This document shows positions 24,904 through 32,840 of a stretch of DNA of 55,301 bases, piece by piece. The stretch's first letter is position 1. Each line of letters starts with the position of its first letter. This DNA comes from Paracoccaceae bacterium (GTDB lineage Bacteria > Pseudomonadota > Alphaproteobacteria > Rhodobacterales > Rhodobacteraceae), in assembly GCA_022448245.1 (NCBI GenBank), contig JAKVCO010000023.1, positions 1 through 55,301 on the forward strand, given 5' to 3'. The notes under the pieces are model-generated. The model did not search any database and was not told the DNA's origin. It saw only the letters and a list, made by a program, of their open reading frames with translations. The translations under genes and the position numbers were made by a program.

Positions 24904-25683
24904 TTAGTACTGAACCAGTGTCTCTAGTTTCGCTGCGGTCTCTCGCAGCGGTTCCAGATCCTCTACGAGGCTTTCGGCAGAGTGGCGCTGGGTAGGTGCG
25001 TGGATCGACAGTGTGGTCAGCAGCCGTCCCGTGACATCGCGGATTGGCACCGCGATGGCCACCATATCAGCCATGAACTCAACACCGTCGGTCGCGTAGC
25101 CGCGCTTGCGGGTCTTGGAGAGCTCCGCCTTCAACGCGGCCGTGTCCGTAATCGTGCGCGATGTGTGTTGCTCGAGTTCGAGCCAACCCAGCAGGCGATC
25201 AAGCTTATCGCTGCGCAGAGAGCTGAGATACATCTTGCCGCTTGCAGTGCAGTGGAAAGGGACCTCGGTGCCAACGGGAAACTGAATGCGCAGCGGCCAA
25301 TGTGTTTCAACGCGATCAAGGTAGACCATCGCAAAGCGCCCGGGCGCCGCAAGGTTGCACGTTTCGCCCACCGTCTCCGAAAGACCCTTCATAATGAGGA
25401 GCCGTTCCGTCCGCATCCGTTGCGACGACAGCGTATTCGTTGAAAGCCGCCGCAGCCGTCGCCCGGGCCCATAGGAGCGCCCATCAACATCGCGCTGCAA
25501 AAAGCCTTCCTGCTCAGCCTTGGTCAGCAGTCGGTGAATGGTTGGTTTCGGAAGATCCAGTGTTTCGACCAATGTGGATGGCGCCACGGGGGCGCCAGCG
25601 CGTGCCACTTCTTCGAGCAGCAGCAACAGGCGCATATTCGTTGGGATCTGCGACTTGTCCGCCATGTGGCTATCGTCGGGCAT
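24904..25683 (-). CDS. IclR-family transcriptional regulator
   Basis: This 259-residue protein has an N-terminal winged helix (about residues 15-75: LLLLLEEVARAGAPVAPSTL and LPKPTIHRLLTKAEQEGFL) and a C-terminal effector domain with FHCTASGKMYLS, RKRGYATDGVEFMADMVAIAVPIRD and RLLTTLSIHAPTQR. This is the full IclR layout. AAGGAAAAGG precedes the ATG. It stands alone; the branched-chain-type aminotransferase at 25821 is upstream on the same strand with a 137-base gap, and no operator is apparent. Ligand and targets are unknown. Confidence 0.92.
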   Translation of the reverse strand: MPDDSHMADKSQIPTNMRLLLLLEEVARAGAPVAPSTLVETLDLPKPTIHRLLTKAEQEGFLQRDVDGRSYGPGRRLRRLSTNTLSSQRMRTERLLIMKGLSETVGETCNLAAPGRFAMVYLDRVETHWPLRIQFPVGTEVPFHCTASGKMYLSSLRSDKLDRLLGWLELEQHTSRTITDTAALKAELSKTRKRGYATDGVEFMADMVAIAVPIRDVTGRLLTTLSIHAPTQRHSAESLVEDLEPLRETAAKLETLVQY

Positions 25684-25820
25684 GGGCCCTTTTCCTTTTT
25701 GCCTTTGCGCCTGGCTACGAGGGCCGCGGCTGGGCGCGTCTCCTCAATATAGCTTAGCGCGTGTCTTGTGGGAACGCTGTGGACCTACGTGCGCTATAGG
25801 CCTTCCGCGCGTCACTGCCT

Positions 25821-26699
25821 TCAAGCAGCTCCCTCGTGGTCCTTCGCATCAGCATGAGCCCAATCCCAATAAAGCGCACGTGCGCGCTGGGCGACCGGGC
25901 CCACTGACAGCTCGCGATCTTCGAATTTCGTGACCGGCACGATCTTTGAGAGGTTTCCGCTGGCGAAGATCTCATCGGCTTCGTGGAAGTCATCGGTCCG
26001 CAGCGTCGTCTCGTGCACCGTCAGGCCCGCGTCCCTGAGCAGACCGATGACGCGCTGACGAGTGATCCCGTTCAGGAACGTCCCATTGGCCGCAGGCGTA
26101 AAGACTTCGCCGCCGCGCACCATGAAGACATTCGACGTCGCAAGTTCGGCCACGTTGCCATTGGCGTCACATACTAGGGCGTTCTGGAACCCGCGCTTCT
26201 GTGCCTCGCGCACCATGCGCGCATTGTTGGCATATAGGCAGGCAGCCTTGGCGTTTACGGGCATCACTTCCATCGTTGGGCGGCGGAACGGTGAAACCGT
26301 CGCCGAGAAGCCGCCCATTGGTGCCATCGGCATCTCCACCAGGCAAAGCGCAAAATCAGTGCTGTCTGGGTCGGGCGGCAACACCCCCACATCGCTGTCT
26401 TCGCCCCAGTACATCGGGCGGATGTAGACATCAGTGCCAGCGTCAAACTTGGCCAGCCCGTCGAGAGTGAGCCCCAAGATCTCCTCCGGGCTGTGCGATG
26501 GGTTCAGCCCCAGAGCTTCGGCAGAGGCGTTGACCCGTGCGGAGTGCCGATCGAGATCGGGGACAACACCCTCAAAAAGGCGCGCACCATCAAACACGGC
26601 CGAGCCAAGCCAGATCCCGTGGGAATCTGAGCCCATCACCCGGGTATCGCCCTGGTGCCAATCTCCGCGCCAATAGGTCCAGATGGTCTTGTCAGTCAC
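25821..26699 (-). CDS. ilvE: class IV (branched-chain type) aminotransferase
   Basis: This 292-residue PLP enzyme resembles the branched-chain amino acid aminotransferases that make Val, Leu and Ile from their keto acids. The PLP lysine lies in VMPVNAKAACLYANNARM (Lys151), GNVAELATSNVFMV carries the conserved Glu185, and NGITRQRVI the phosphate-binding Thr/Arg region. GTG 26699 is taken as the start with AGAGGC upstream, because the family begins near this point; the ATG at 26747 adds a non-conserved extension. D-amino-acid or aminodeoxychorismate lyases share the fold, and the substrate is inferred. Confidence 0.82.
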   Translation of the reverse strand: MTDKTIWTYWRGDWHQGDTRVMGSDSHGIWLGSAVFDGARLFEGVVPDLDRHSARVNASAEALGLNPSHSPEEILGLTLDGLAKFDAGTDVYIRPMYWGEDSDVGVLPPDPDSTDFALCLVEMPMAPMGGFSATVSPFRRPTMEVMPVNAKAACLYANNARMVREAQKRGFQNALVCDANGNVAELATSNVFMVRGGEVFTPAANGTFLNGITRQRVIGLLRDAGLTVHETTLRTDDFHEADEIFASGNLSKIVPVTKFEDRELSVGPVAQRARALYWDWAHADAKDHEGAA

Positions 26700-26848
26700 G
26701 TTGGTGCCTCTCTGCAAGGTGAAGGGCCGCGGCGCGTGCCAGGCCAAATATTACCCTAGTGCATGAGTATTGGTACGCCTAGCGCGATGAGACACGGATT
26801 TTGCACTCGCTGCTGCGCGCTCGGTACGTTCTGCCACTGAAAGGGGTT

Positions 26849-26924
<76 letters not shown>

Positions 26925-27001
26925 ATCTGACCAGCGAGGTCATAGGCGGGCGGCGGGGCGGGTTCAAGTGAAATCACGCCCCACGCGCGGTATTATGGAG
27001 A

Positions 27002-27343
27002 TCAGTCGTCGCTGTCTTCGGCTGGCACATCGGCCAGCTCGTCGAGGGAGACGTTGTCCTCTTCATCGTCGTCGTCGAGGACATCATCACCGAGGTCGAC
27101 ATCCACGTCTTCCTCTTCCTCGTTATCGTCGAGCACCAGATCGTCTTCCTCAGTCGCCTTGGAGGCTTTGAGCTTCTTGGTCTGTGCATCTTCAGCATCG
27201 GCGACCATCGTCCGGCCTTTGCCGGTGTCTACGGTCACCGTCTCGCCCGTGTAGGGGCTGACGATAGGATCGCGGTTCAGGTCGTAAAAGCGCTTGCCGG
27301 TGGTGGGGCAGACGCGCTTAACGCCCCATTCTTCTTTGGGCAT
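27002..27343 (-). CDS. TIGR02300-family (FYDLN acid) protein
   Basis: This 113-residue protein has an N-terminal block of about 45 residues, VKRVCPTTGKRFYDLNRDP then IVSPYTG, that defines the FYDLN family. The remainder is an extremely acidic tail (NEEEEDVDVDLGDDVLDDDD). The family is common in alphaproteobacteria and of unknown function. ATG 27343 is chosen because the block follows directly; the longer frame to 27502 enters unrelated sequence. It is divergent from the metallopeptidase gene. Confidence 0.9.
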   Translation of the reverse strand: MPKEEWGVKRVCPTTGKRFYDLNRDPIVSPYTGETVTVDTGKGRTMVADAEDAQTKKLKASKATEEDDLVLDDNEEEEDVDVDLGDDVLDDDDEEDNVSLDELADVPAEDSDD

Positions 27344-27519
27344 CGGCGGATATCCCTTTCCGTGAACGGTGGGGTTTCGAATTCGGGCCTGCTGCCATAG
27401 GGCCAGCGCCGAGTCAAACCTCGGTGCCGCAGGTTTGGGGCATATGGAGGACCGTTGCGCGCGATGCAAGGGGCTTTGCCTGCTTTCGCTCGGCTTCTGC
27501 ACTTGGCATACTGCCCCAA

Positions 27520-28215
27520 ATGGCTGAGCAGCACCTTTTGGCGGGCAATCCGCCTATCGAAATTCATCTGAGGCAGAACCCAAGGGCCAAGCGCCTGACC
27601 TTGCGCGTGTCGGCCCGCGATGGGCGGGTGTTGCTCACGGTGCCACGCGGTGTGTCTGAACGTGCGGCCATGGAATTCGCGGCCTCCAAGGAAGCCTGGC
27701 TCCGCCGCCACGTGGGCAAGGTCTCGGACCGCCCGGCAGTGGCTATTGGTGCCACCGTGCCCGTGGAGGGGCGTGAGGTGATGTTGGCAGTGGGCGCTGT
27801 CCGCGCACCGAGACTGGAAGGTGACACGCTGAGGCTGCCCCGCCGGGCGGAGGCTGCGCCTGGTCGTGCGGTGGCAGGGTTCCTCAAGGTGTTGGCGCGG
27901 GAACGGCTTGTCCCAGCTTGTGATTTCTATGCCCGGCAGCTTGGCGTGCGCTTCACCAAGATCTCGCTCCGCGACACGCGTTCACGATGGGGGTCATGCT
28001 CCACCACCGGCGGGCTGAATTTCTCGTGGCGGCTCGCGATGGCGCCGCCAGCGGCGCTCCGCTACGTCGCTGCGCATGAGGTGTCGCACCTCGTTGAGAT
28101 GAACCACTCGCCCGCGTTTTGGGCGATCGTAGAGCGGTTGGACCCGAACTTCAGAGCCCATACGCAATGGCTGAAAGCGAACGGGTCGGGATTGCAGTCG
28201 ATCATTCTGGACTAG
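27520..28215 (+). CDS. YgjP-like (M48/DUF45) metallopeptidase
   Basis: In this 231-residue protein, the N-terminal part (IEIHLRQNPRAKRLTLRVS) and middle block SLRDTRSRWGSCSTTGGLNFSWRLAMAP lead to the zinc site HEVSH (residues 186-190) with the third ligand in MNHSPAFW (His196). This is the YgjP/SprT-like pattern of a cytoplasmic metalloprotease. ATG 27520 follows a weak ribosome-binding region; the frame upstream is not family-like. Eleven bases after its stop comes the operator of the GntR regulator, so read-through may feed that gene. The substrate is unknown. Confidence 0.88.
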   Translation: MAEQHLLAGNPPIEIHLRQNPRAKRLTLRVSARDGRVLLTVPRGVSERAAMEFAASKEAWLRRHVGKVSDRPAVAIGATVPVEGREVMLAVGAVRAPRLEGDTLRLPRRAEAAPGRAVAGFLKVLARERLVPACDFYARQLGVRFTKISLRDTRSRWGSCSTTGGLNFSWRLAMAPPAALRYVAAHEVSHLVEMNHSPAFWAIVERLDPNFRAHTQWLKANGSGLQSIILD

Positions 28216-28225
28216 CGTCACCAGT

Positions 28226-28235
28226 TGTGATCACA
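28226..28235. promoter_or_regulatory. TGTGATCACA palindrome, putative GntR autoregulatory operator
   Basis: This perfect 10-base palindrome ends eight bases before the ATG of the GntR gene at 28243, where a ribosome-binding site would lie. The same word occurs upstream of sucC and sdhC. Binding so close to the start would block translation-initiation-region transcription, i.e. repress the gene; this is inference. Confidence 0.7.
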
Positions 28236-28242
28236 TTTGCTC

Positions 28243-28893
28243 ATGTTGATCTCACCCCGTCCCGATGCGCCCGGTTCCGCTGCCCATGACAAGCTGTACC
28301 GCGCATTGCGCGCCAGCATCATGCACGGGGAACTGATGCCCGGCCATGCGCTGACCCTGCGCGGCGTTGCCAAAGACTTCGATGTCTCCATGACACCCGC
28401 GCGCGAGGCGTTCCGACGCCTTACCGCTGAAGGGGCTCTGTCGCTGTCGGCGTCCGGGCGCGTTTCGACGCCGGAGCTCTCGAATGAGCGGATCGAGGAG
28501 TTGGCCTCTCTTCGGGCGCTGCTTGAAACCGAGCTCGCAAGCCGAGCCCTTCCGCGTGCGCATATGGCCCTGGTGGAGCGGCTGCAAACGATCAATGGCA
28601 CGGTCAGCCACGCAGTCGCGCGGGGCGATGCGGTGGCCTATATCCGGACGAACCTCGAGTTCCACCGGACGCTCTATCTGCGCGCCCAAGCACCGGCGAT
28701 GCTCGCCATGGCTGAGACGGTCTGGCTGCAGCTTGGACCGACGATGCGCAAGCTCTACGGCAAGCTGAAACGAACAGAGGGGCCCGTGCAGCACCGCATG
28801 ATCCTCGCGACGTTGAAGGCCGGGGACGAGCCGGGCCTGCGCCTCGCCGTTCGCACGGACGTGACGCAAGGCCTCAGGATGCTTGCCACTTAG
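28243..28893 (+). CDS. GntR-family (FCD) transcriptional regulator, probable TCA-cycle regulator
   Basis: In this 216-residue protein, the N-terminal winged helix (about 15-75) contains [20 protein letters not shown] and [20 protein letters not shown], standard for GntR/FadR. The C-terminal all-helical FCD domain follows ([18 protein letters not shown] and [18 protein letters not shown]). It meets lpdA tail to tail with the two stop codons overlapping by four bases. Its own leader and the promoters of sucC and sdhC share TGTGATCACA palindromes, the usual type for FCD regulators. The GntR protein AkgR of Rhodobacter sphaeroides activates TCA genes, so this is its likely counterpart. ATG 28243 is chosen over TTG 28237; no clear ribosome-binding site is seen. 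Confidence 0.85.
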   Translation: MLISPRPDAPGSAAHDKLYRALRASIMHGELMPGHALTLRGVAKDFDVSMTPAREAFRRLTAEGALSLSASGRVSTPELSNERIEELASLRALLETELASRALPRAHMALVERLQTINGTVSHAVARGDAVAYIRTNLEFHRTLYLRAQAPAMLAMAETVWLQLGPTMRKLYGKLKRTEGPVQHRMILATLKAGDEPGLRLAVRTDVTQGLRMLAT

Positions 28894-30278
28894 GAGTGGA
28901 TCGGCCCGTCGCCGCAGGCCAGTGCAGCTTCGCGCACGGCTTCCGAGTAGGTCGGGTGCGCGTGACAGGTACGGGCGAGGTCTTCGGCAGCAGCCCCAAA
29001 CTCCATCGCAACGCAGACCTCGTGGATGAGGTCGCCGGCCATGGGCCCGATGATATGGGCGCCGAGGATACGGTCGGTTTCTGCGTCTGCGAGGATCTTC
29101 ACAAAGCCATCGGCAGCGAAGTTCGCCTTGGCACGGCCGTTACCCATGAAGGAGAATTTGCCGACCGTGTACTTCTTGCCCTGATCTTTGAGCTGCTCCT
29201 CCGTGGCGCCGACATTGGCGACCTCGGGGTGCGTGTAGATCACGCCCGGGATCACGTCGTAGTTCACATGGCCATGCTGGCCCGCGATCACCTCGGCGGC
29301 GGCCATGCCTTCGTCTTCGGCCTTGTGGGCCAGCATCGGGCCTGCGATGGCGTCGCCGATGGCATAGATGCCCGGCACGTTGGTGCGCCACTGGTCGTCG
29401 GTTTCGATCTGGCCACGCTCTGACATCTTTACGCCGAGATCGCTGAGGCCGAGCCCATCGGTGAAGGGCTTGCGGCCCGTGGCCACGAGCACGACGTCCG
29501 CGTCGATCGTGTGTTCGCTATCATCCTTGCGGAGCTTGTAGGTGACTTTGGCCTTGGTCTTCGTGGCCTCGACGCCCTGCACGGCGGCACCCAGCGTGAA
29601 GCTGAGGCCTTGCTTCGTGAGCAGTTTCTGGAAGTTTCGGGACACCTCTGCATCCATGCCCGGCGTGATCGTGTCGAGGAATTCGACCACCTGCACCTCG
29701 GTCCCGAGACGCGTGTAGACGGAGCCGAGTTCCAGCCCGATGACGCCAGCGCCGATGACAACCATCTTCTTTGGTATCTTGCCGAGCTCCAGCGCGCCGG
29801 TGGAGGTGACGACGACTTTCTCATTGATCTCGATCCCGGGGAGGGAGGATGCCTCGGAGCCCGAAGCGATGACGATGTGCTTGGCCTCATGGACCTCATC
29901 GCCCACCTTCACCTTGCCGGCCTCAGGGATCGACCCCCAGCCTTTAAGCCAGTCGATCTTGTTCTTCTTGAAGAGGAACTCGATGCCGGATGTGTTCTGG
30001 CCGATGACCTTGTCTTTGTAGGACAGCATCTGCTTCCAATCGACGGAGGGGGATTTGCCCTTCAGGCCCATCTCCGCGAAATTGTGTTCTGCCTCGTGGA
30101 GCTGGTGGGAGGCATGGAGCAGCGCTTTGGACGGGATGCAGCCCACGTTCAGGCAGGTGCCGCCGAGCGTCTCGCGCCCCTCGACACAGGCAGTCTTGAG
30201 CCCGAGCTGTGCGCAGCGGATCGCGCAGACATAGCCTCCGGGGCCGGAGCCAATTACGATTACGTCATAGGAGGCCAT
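28890..30278 (-). CDS. lpdA: dihydrolipoyl dehydrogenase (E3)
   Basis: This 462-residue flavoprotein reoxidises dihydrolipoamide with NAD in the 2-oxoglutarate dehydrogenase complex. It has the FAD-binding GSGPGGY (10-16), the redox disulfide in [13 protein letters not shown] (Cys42/Cys47), the NAD-binding [17 protein letters not shown], a second FAD contact [20 protein letters not shown] and the C-terminal HAHPTYSE with the catalytic His-Glu pair. It lies on the minus strand after sucB, separated from it by two unrelated membrane-protein genes and a repeat element. Placement with sucAB indicates the OGDH-dedicated E3 rather than one for pyruvate dehydrogenase. Confidence 0.97.
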   Translation of the reverse strand: MASYDVIVIGSGPGGYVCAIRCAQLGLKTACVEGRETLGGTCLNVGCIPSKALLHASHQLHEAEHNFAEMGLKGKSPSVDWKQMLSYKDKVIGQNTSGIEFLFKKNKIDWLKGWGSIPEAGKVKVGDEVHEAKHIVIASGSEASSLPGIEINEKVVVTSTGALELGKIPKKMVVIGAGVIGLELGSVYTRLGTEVQVVEFLDTITPGMDAEVSRNFQKLLTKQGLSFTLGAAVQGVEATKTKAKVTYKLRKDDSEHTIDADVVLVATGRKPFTDGLGLSDLGVKMSERGQIETDDQWRTNVPGIYAIGDAIAGPMLAHKAEDEGMAAAEVIAGQHGHVNYDVIPGVIYTHPEVANVGATEEQLKDQGKKYTVGKFSFMGNGRAKANFAADGFVKILADAETDRILGAHIIGPMAGDLIHEVCVAMEFGAAAEDLARTCHAHPTYSEAVREAALACGDGPIHS

Positions 30279-30298
30279 GGGTGCGGTCCTTTCTGTTT

Positions 30299-30350
30299 GG
30301 GAGCGAGGGGCCAGCCCCTCGCGCTCCCCGGAGTATTTGGGGAAAGATGA
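30299..30350. repeat. hairpin repeat element (GAGGGG/CCCCTC plus CCCCGGAGTATTTGGGG)
   Basis: GAGCGAGGGGCCAGCCCCTCG forms a strong hairpin and is followed by GCGCTCCCCGGAGTATTTGG. The GAGGGGC-GCCCCTC hairpin flanked by GAGCGC and CCCCG is shared with the tail of copies B and C. It lies between lpdA and the upstream MAPEG gene and may end or process the upstream transcript. The GGAGTATTTGGGGAAAGATGAA part is a tail not present in copies B and C. Confidence 0.65.
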
Positions 30351-30353
30351 AGG

Positions 30354-30764
30354 TCATATCAGCGCCGAAATAAGCATGAGGGTCGTGGCAAGGAAGGCTA
30401 CGAACCAGATGAGGGAGCGCCAGGGGACCCAGCCCAGGTAGTAGGCCGGGATGTAGAGGATGCGCGCGCCGAGGTAGACCCAAGCGCAAGCGGCCGTTAA
30501 GGCGGTGCCTTGGTTCGAGAGGCTCAAGACGATGCAGGCGATCGTGAAGAGGGCGAGGCTCTCAAAGTGGTTATTGAAGGCGCGGTAGAGGCGGGCGGGT
30601 TTGTCCGAGAGGTGGGATTCGAGCGAGCCGCCAAGGCGGGACTGGTCGCGCGGGGAGGCGGTTTTGCCGGGGCCGAGATCGCGGTTGGCGCTGATCGACA
30701 TGATCGCGAATTGCAGGACCTGCAGGAGGGCGGCGAGGGTGAGGGCGGTGAGTTCGGGGGTCAT
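30354..30764 (-). CDS. MAPEG family membrane protein
   Basis: This 136-residue protein has four predicted membrane segments: LTALTLAALLQVLQFAIM, LFTIACIVLSL, LTAACAWVYLGARILYIPAY and LIWFVAFLATTLMLISALI. The NNHFESLALF and YLGARILYIPAYY blocks are typical of MAPEG (membrane-associated eicosanoid/glutathione) proteins, where the Asn-Phe-Glu segment lies in the active-site loop. ATG 30764 overlaps the stop of the upstream gene (ATGA), which decides this start against ATG 30806. Substrate unknown; it may simply travel with the TCA operon. Confidence 0.8.
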   Translation of the reverse strand: MTPELTALTLAALLQVLQFAIMSISANRDLGPGKTASPRDQSRLGGSLESHLSDKPARLYRAFNNHFESLALFTIACIVLSLSNQGTALTAACAWVYLGARILYIPAYYLGWVPWRSLIWFVAFLATTLMLISALI

Positions 30765-31276
30765 GGGGTGTCGCTCCAGACGCGCTTGCAGCGACTGCGC
30801 GCCCACCGGAAGTAGAGGAAAAGAAAAACGGAAACGCCGAAACAGGCGCCCGGTTGTGCGACCATCCGCGGATCCAGAGACATGAGGCCTGCGGCCAAAG
30901 AGAAGATAAGCCCGCCGAGGATTGCGAATGCAACTAGGCCGAACAGGACTGGTGCGAGAGATATGTTAAAGCGAAGCTGCATTCCCATGATGCCCTCCTG
31001 TCTCGATTTTCTGAGACCGGGAAGGTAGCGAGAGGCGGAGGGGAAGTAGACAATCGCGAGCCCGACATTGGCCAAAAGCAGCGCAACGGAAAGTTCAGGT
31101 GCAAGGCTCGCGGGAAATGACAGGGCCATCGACACGACAGCAATGCGCATTGCCCAGAGCAATGCGTCTTCGTCCTTTCGGTGACTAGGAAAGAGCGAGT
31201 GAAAATCCTGAAGGGAAGCTGAGGCTGCGCCTATCTTAGCGGCGCGTTGTCGGGCTGTTTCGATATCTGTCGTCAT
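30761..31276 (-). CDS. membrane protein of unknown function
   Basis: This 171-residue protein has a soluble N-terminal 40 residues, then four hydrophobic segments: AMRIAVVSMALSFPASLA, VALLLANVGLAIVYFPSA, LAPVLFGLVAFAILGGLIFS and GACFGVSVFLFLYFRWA. A basic RSRCKRVW tail ends the chain. It is coupled by ATGA to the MAPEG gene and begins 50 bases after the sucB stop. No family is recognised. Confidence 0.65.
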   Translation of the reverse strand: MTTDIETARQRAAKIGAASASLQDFHSLFPSHRKDEDALLWAMRIAVVSMALSFPASLAPELSVALLLANVGLAIVYFPSASRYLPGLRKSRQEGIMGMQLRFNISLAPVLFGLVAFAILGGLIFSLAAGLMSLDPRMVAQPGACFGVSVFLFLYFRWARSRCKRVWSDTP

Positions 31277-31326
31277 GGCTCTTGGCTCGGTGGCGGCGCC
31301 CGCGTGGGGCGGGCGCTGCCCTTTGA

Positions 31327-32835
31327 TTAGAGATCCATCAGCAGGCGGCGGGGGTCTTCGAGCGCTTCTTTGACGCGCACGAGGAAGGTCACGGCGCCTT
31401 TGCCGTCGACGATGCGGTGGTCGTAAGACAGTGCCAGATACATCATCGGGCGGATGACGACTTGGCCGCCGATCGCCATGGGGCGATCCTGGATCTTGTG
31501 CATGCCGAGGATGCCCGACTGCGGTGGGTTCAGGATCGGCGAGGACATGAGCGAGCCGTAGACGCCGCCGTTCGAGATCGTGAACGTGCCGCCCTGCATT
31601 TCGGCCATGGAGAGCTTGCCGTCGCGCGCGCGGGCGCCTTTCTCGGCGATGGCTTTCTCGATTGCCGCAAAGCTCATGGCGTCCGCGTCGCGGATCACGG
31701 GCACCACGAGGCCTTGGGGCGTGCCTGCGGCGATGCCCATGTGCACGAAGTTCTTGTAGACGATGTCGGTGCCGTCGATCTCAGCGTTCACGTCGGGCAC
31801 TTCTTTGAGCGCGTGGACGCAGGCTTTGGTGAAGAAGGACATGAAGCCCAGTTTCACGCCGTGCTTTTTGAGGAAGAGGTCTTTGTACTCGTTCCGGAGC
31901 GCCATCACCTCGGTCATGTCCACCTCGTTGTAGGTGGTGAGCATGGCCGCCGTGTTCTGGCTGTCCTTGAGGCGGCGCGCGATGGTCTGGCGCAGCTTCG
32001 TCATCTTCACACGCTCTTCGCGGGCTGCGTCATCGGCGGGCACAGGTGCGCGTGGCATGGCGGTAGGGGCCGGAGCAGCTTTTGGGGCAAGGGCGGCTTT
32101 CATGACGTCTTCCTTCATGATGCGGCCGTCGCGGCCGGTGCCTTGGACGTCCGACGGCGAGAGGCCCTTATCGGCCATCATCTTCTTGGCGCTGGGCGCG
32201 TCTTCGACGTCGCTGTTGCCACCACCGGCAGGGGCGGAAGCTGCGGCCGTTGGTGCGGCAGCAGGGGCCGCTGCGGGCGCACTTGCACCGGAGGTCATGA
32301 CGCCAAGCTTGCCGCCGGCCTCAACCGTTGCACCTTCGGCTGCGAGAACCTCCGTCAGTGTGCCTGCCGCGGGGGCGGGCACCTCGACACTCACCTTGTC
32401 GGTTTCGAGCTCGCACAGCATTTCGTCGGCGTCAAAGCTGTCGCCGACGTTCTTGTACCAGGTGCTGACGGTGGCCTCGGTGACGCTTTCGCCAAGCGTG
32501 GGAACCATGATGTCGACGCTGTCACCGCCGGACGCGGCAGCGGGCGCTGCTGCGGCGGGCGCGGCCTCGGCCTTGGATGCAGCGGCTCCAGCGGTACCGC
32601 CTTCAGAGATTTGCGCCAGAAGCGCATCAACGCCCACGGTCGCCCCCTCTTCAGCGACGATCTCGCTCAAGGTGCCAGCAGCGGGCGAGGGCACTTCTAC
32701 CGTCACTTTGTCAGTTTCGAGCTCGCAGAGCATTTCATCGACCGCGACGCTGTCACCAGGCTTTTTGAACCAGGTGGCGACAGTCGCCTCAGATACACTT
32801 TCGCCCAGGGTGGGCACACGTACTTCGGTTGACAT
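31327..32835 (-). CDS. sucB: 2-oxoglutarate dehydrogenase E2, dihydrolipoamide succinyltransferase
   Basis: This 502-residue protein has two lipoyl domains (lipoyl-lysines in ETDKVTVEV at Lys43 and ETDKVSVEV at Lys147) joined by Ala/Pro-rich linkers. A peripheral-subunit-binding domain follows ([20 protein letters not shown], about 215-235), then the succinyltransferase core ending [11 protein letters not shown] with the catalytic His and Asp. E. coli SucB has one lipoyl domain; the duplicated form is found in this bacterial group. It makes succinyl-CoA with SucA and Lpd. ATG 32835 is five bases after the sucA stop, so the two are cotranscribed and probably coupled. Confidence 0.96.
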   Translation of the reverse strand: MSTEVRVPTLGESVSEATVATWFKKPGDSVAVDEMLCELETDKVTVEVPSPAAGTLSEIVAEEGATVGVDALLAQISEGGTAGAAASKAEAAPAAAAPAAASGGDSVDIMVPTLGESVTEATVSTWYKNVGDSFDADEMLCELETDKVSVEVPAPAAGTLTEVLAAEGATVEAGGKLGVMTSGASAPAAAPAAAPTAAASAPAGGGNSDVEDAPSAKKMMADKGLSPSDVQGTGRDGRIMKEDVMKAALAPKAAPAPTAMPRAPVPADDAAREERVKMTKLRQTIARRLKDSQNTAAMLTTYNEVDMTEVMALRNEYKDLFLKKHGVKLGFMSFFTKACVHALKEVPDVNAEIDGTDIVYKNFVHMGIAAGTPQGLVVPVIRDADAMSFAAIEKAIAEKGARARDGKLSMAEMQGGTFTISNGGVYGSLMSSPILNPPQSGILGMHKIQDRPMAIGGQVVIRPMMYLALSYDHRIVDGKGAVTFLVRVKEALEDPRRLLMDL

Positions 32836-32840
32836 GGTGG

